NCBI GenBank assembly: GCA_040275305.1
Contig: JBEOJY010000038.1
Location: 1-5,205 of the forward strand
Source: JBEOJY01 sp040275305
GTDB lineage: Bacteria > Pseudomonadota > Alphaproteobacteria > UBA9219
Length of the DNA: 5,205 nt
Direction: 5' to 3'
The notes below the pieces were generated by a model. It did not search any database, was not told the origin of the DNA, and worked only from the letters and a program-made list of their open reading frames with translations. Positions 5,123-5,205 of the stretch are shown here, piece by piece (positions within the stretch are counted from its first letter, which is position 1; every line of letters starts with the position of its first letter). The position numbers and the translations under genes are program-made.

Positions 5123-5205
5123 GCTTTTTTCCCGTTGCCGTTCTGCCGGGTTCTGGATTGCTTCCGCCGTCGTTGCTGCGCAACTATGGCGGACAGGTCG
5201 TCGCC
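5119..5205 (-). CDS. ccmD: C-terminal end of an upstream gene, probably ccmD
   Basis: An open frame enters from the right edge and stops with TGA at 5121-5119, overlapping the ccmE start by 4 nt. The 28 visible residues are hydrophilic and basic (SAIVAQQRRRKQSRTRQ, ending NGNGKKA). CcmD is a small single-helix membrane protein of the haem-handling CcmABCD complex whose cytoplasmic tail is Gln/Arg-rich, and it usually precedes ccmE. Position and composition both fit. The membrane helix lies outside the window, so a CcmC tail cannot be excluded. Confidence 0.55.
   Translation of the reverse strand, partial: GDDLSAIVAQQRRRKQSRTRQNGNGKKA

Overview
The window looks like chromosomal DNA of an alphaproteobacterium. 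The evidence is the alphaproteobacterial style of FabG (start MFDLSGKHALVTGASGG, end TGQTLHVNGGMAMI), of the acetolactate synthase small subunit (HCFAVLVANEPGVLARV, then HLSRITIV), a System I cytochrome c maturation locus (ccmE with a partial upstream gene, probably ccmD), and a REP-like GC-rich palindrome at the left edge. The species cannot be named from this sequence.

Layout: positions 1-241 are non-coding as far as I can tell and hold a GC-rich palindrome (65-85), a 10-bp tandem repeat (150-169) and a hairpin (195-219). Then come three plus-strand genes with short gaps: an unrecognised 140-aa protein (242-664), a divergent FabD-type acyltransferase (692-1786) and FabG (1808-2548). A long imperfect inverted repeat (2551-2674) fills the gap to a plus-strand ABC1/COQ8/UbiB-family kinase-like gene (2702-4042). 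This gene runs convergently, with 8 nt between stop codons, into a minus-strand block: ccmD tail (5205-5119), ccmE (5122-4673) and ilvN/ilvH (4590-4051). A hairpin and a possible promoter lie just upstream of ilvN.

How the genes fit together: the FabD-like protein and FabG belong to type II fatty acid synthesis (acyl loading onto ACP, then 3-ketoacyl-ACP reduction). Two things are unusual. The acpP gene that usually follows fabG in proteobacteria is absent. The FabD-like protein keeps the Ser/His pair but has Leu at three positions where the family has Gln, and Lys where it has the carboxylate-binding Arg. Its last 20 or so codons also read better in the +1 frame. The ABC1 protein is probably linked to ubiquinone or lipid metabolism, CcmE to haem delivery for c-type cytochromes, and IlvN to valine feedback control of branched-chain amino acid synthesis.

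The points most worth a second look are the altered FabD-like active site and its displaced C-terminus, the 124-bp palindromic element, the unknown gene leading the operon, and the ilvN leader hairpin. I found no CRISPR array, tRNA, rRNA, transposase or phage gene, and nothing that can be called a wholly new system with confidence.
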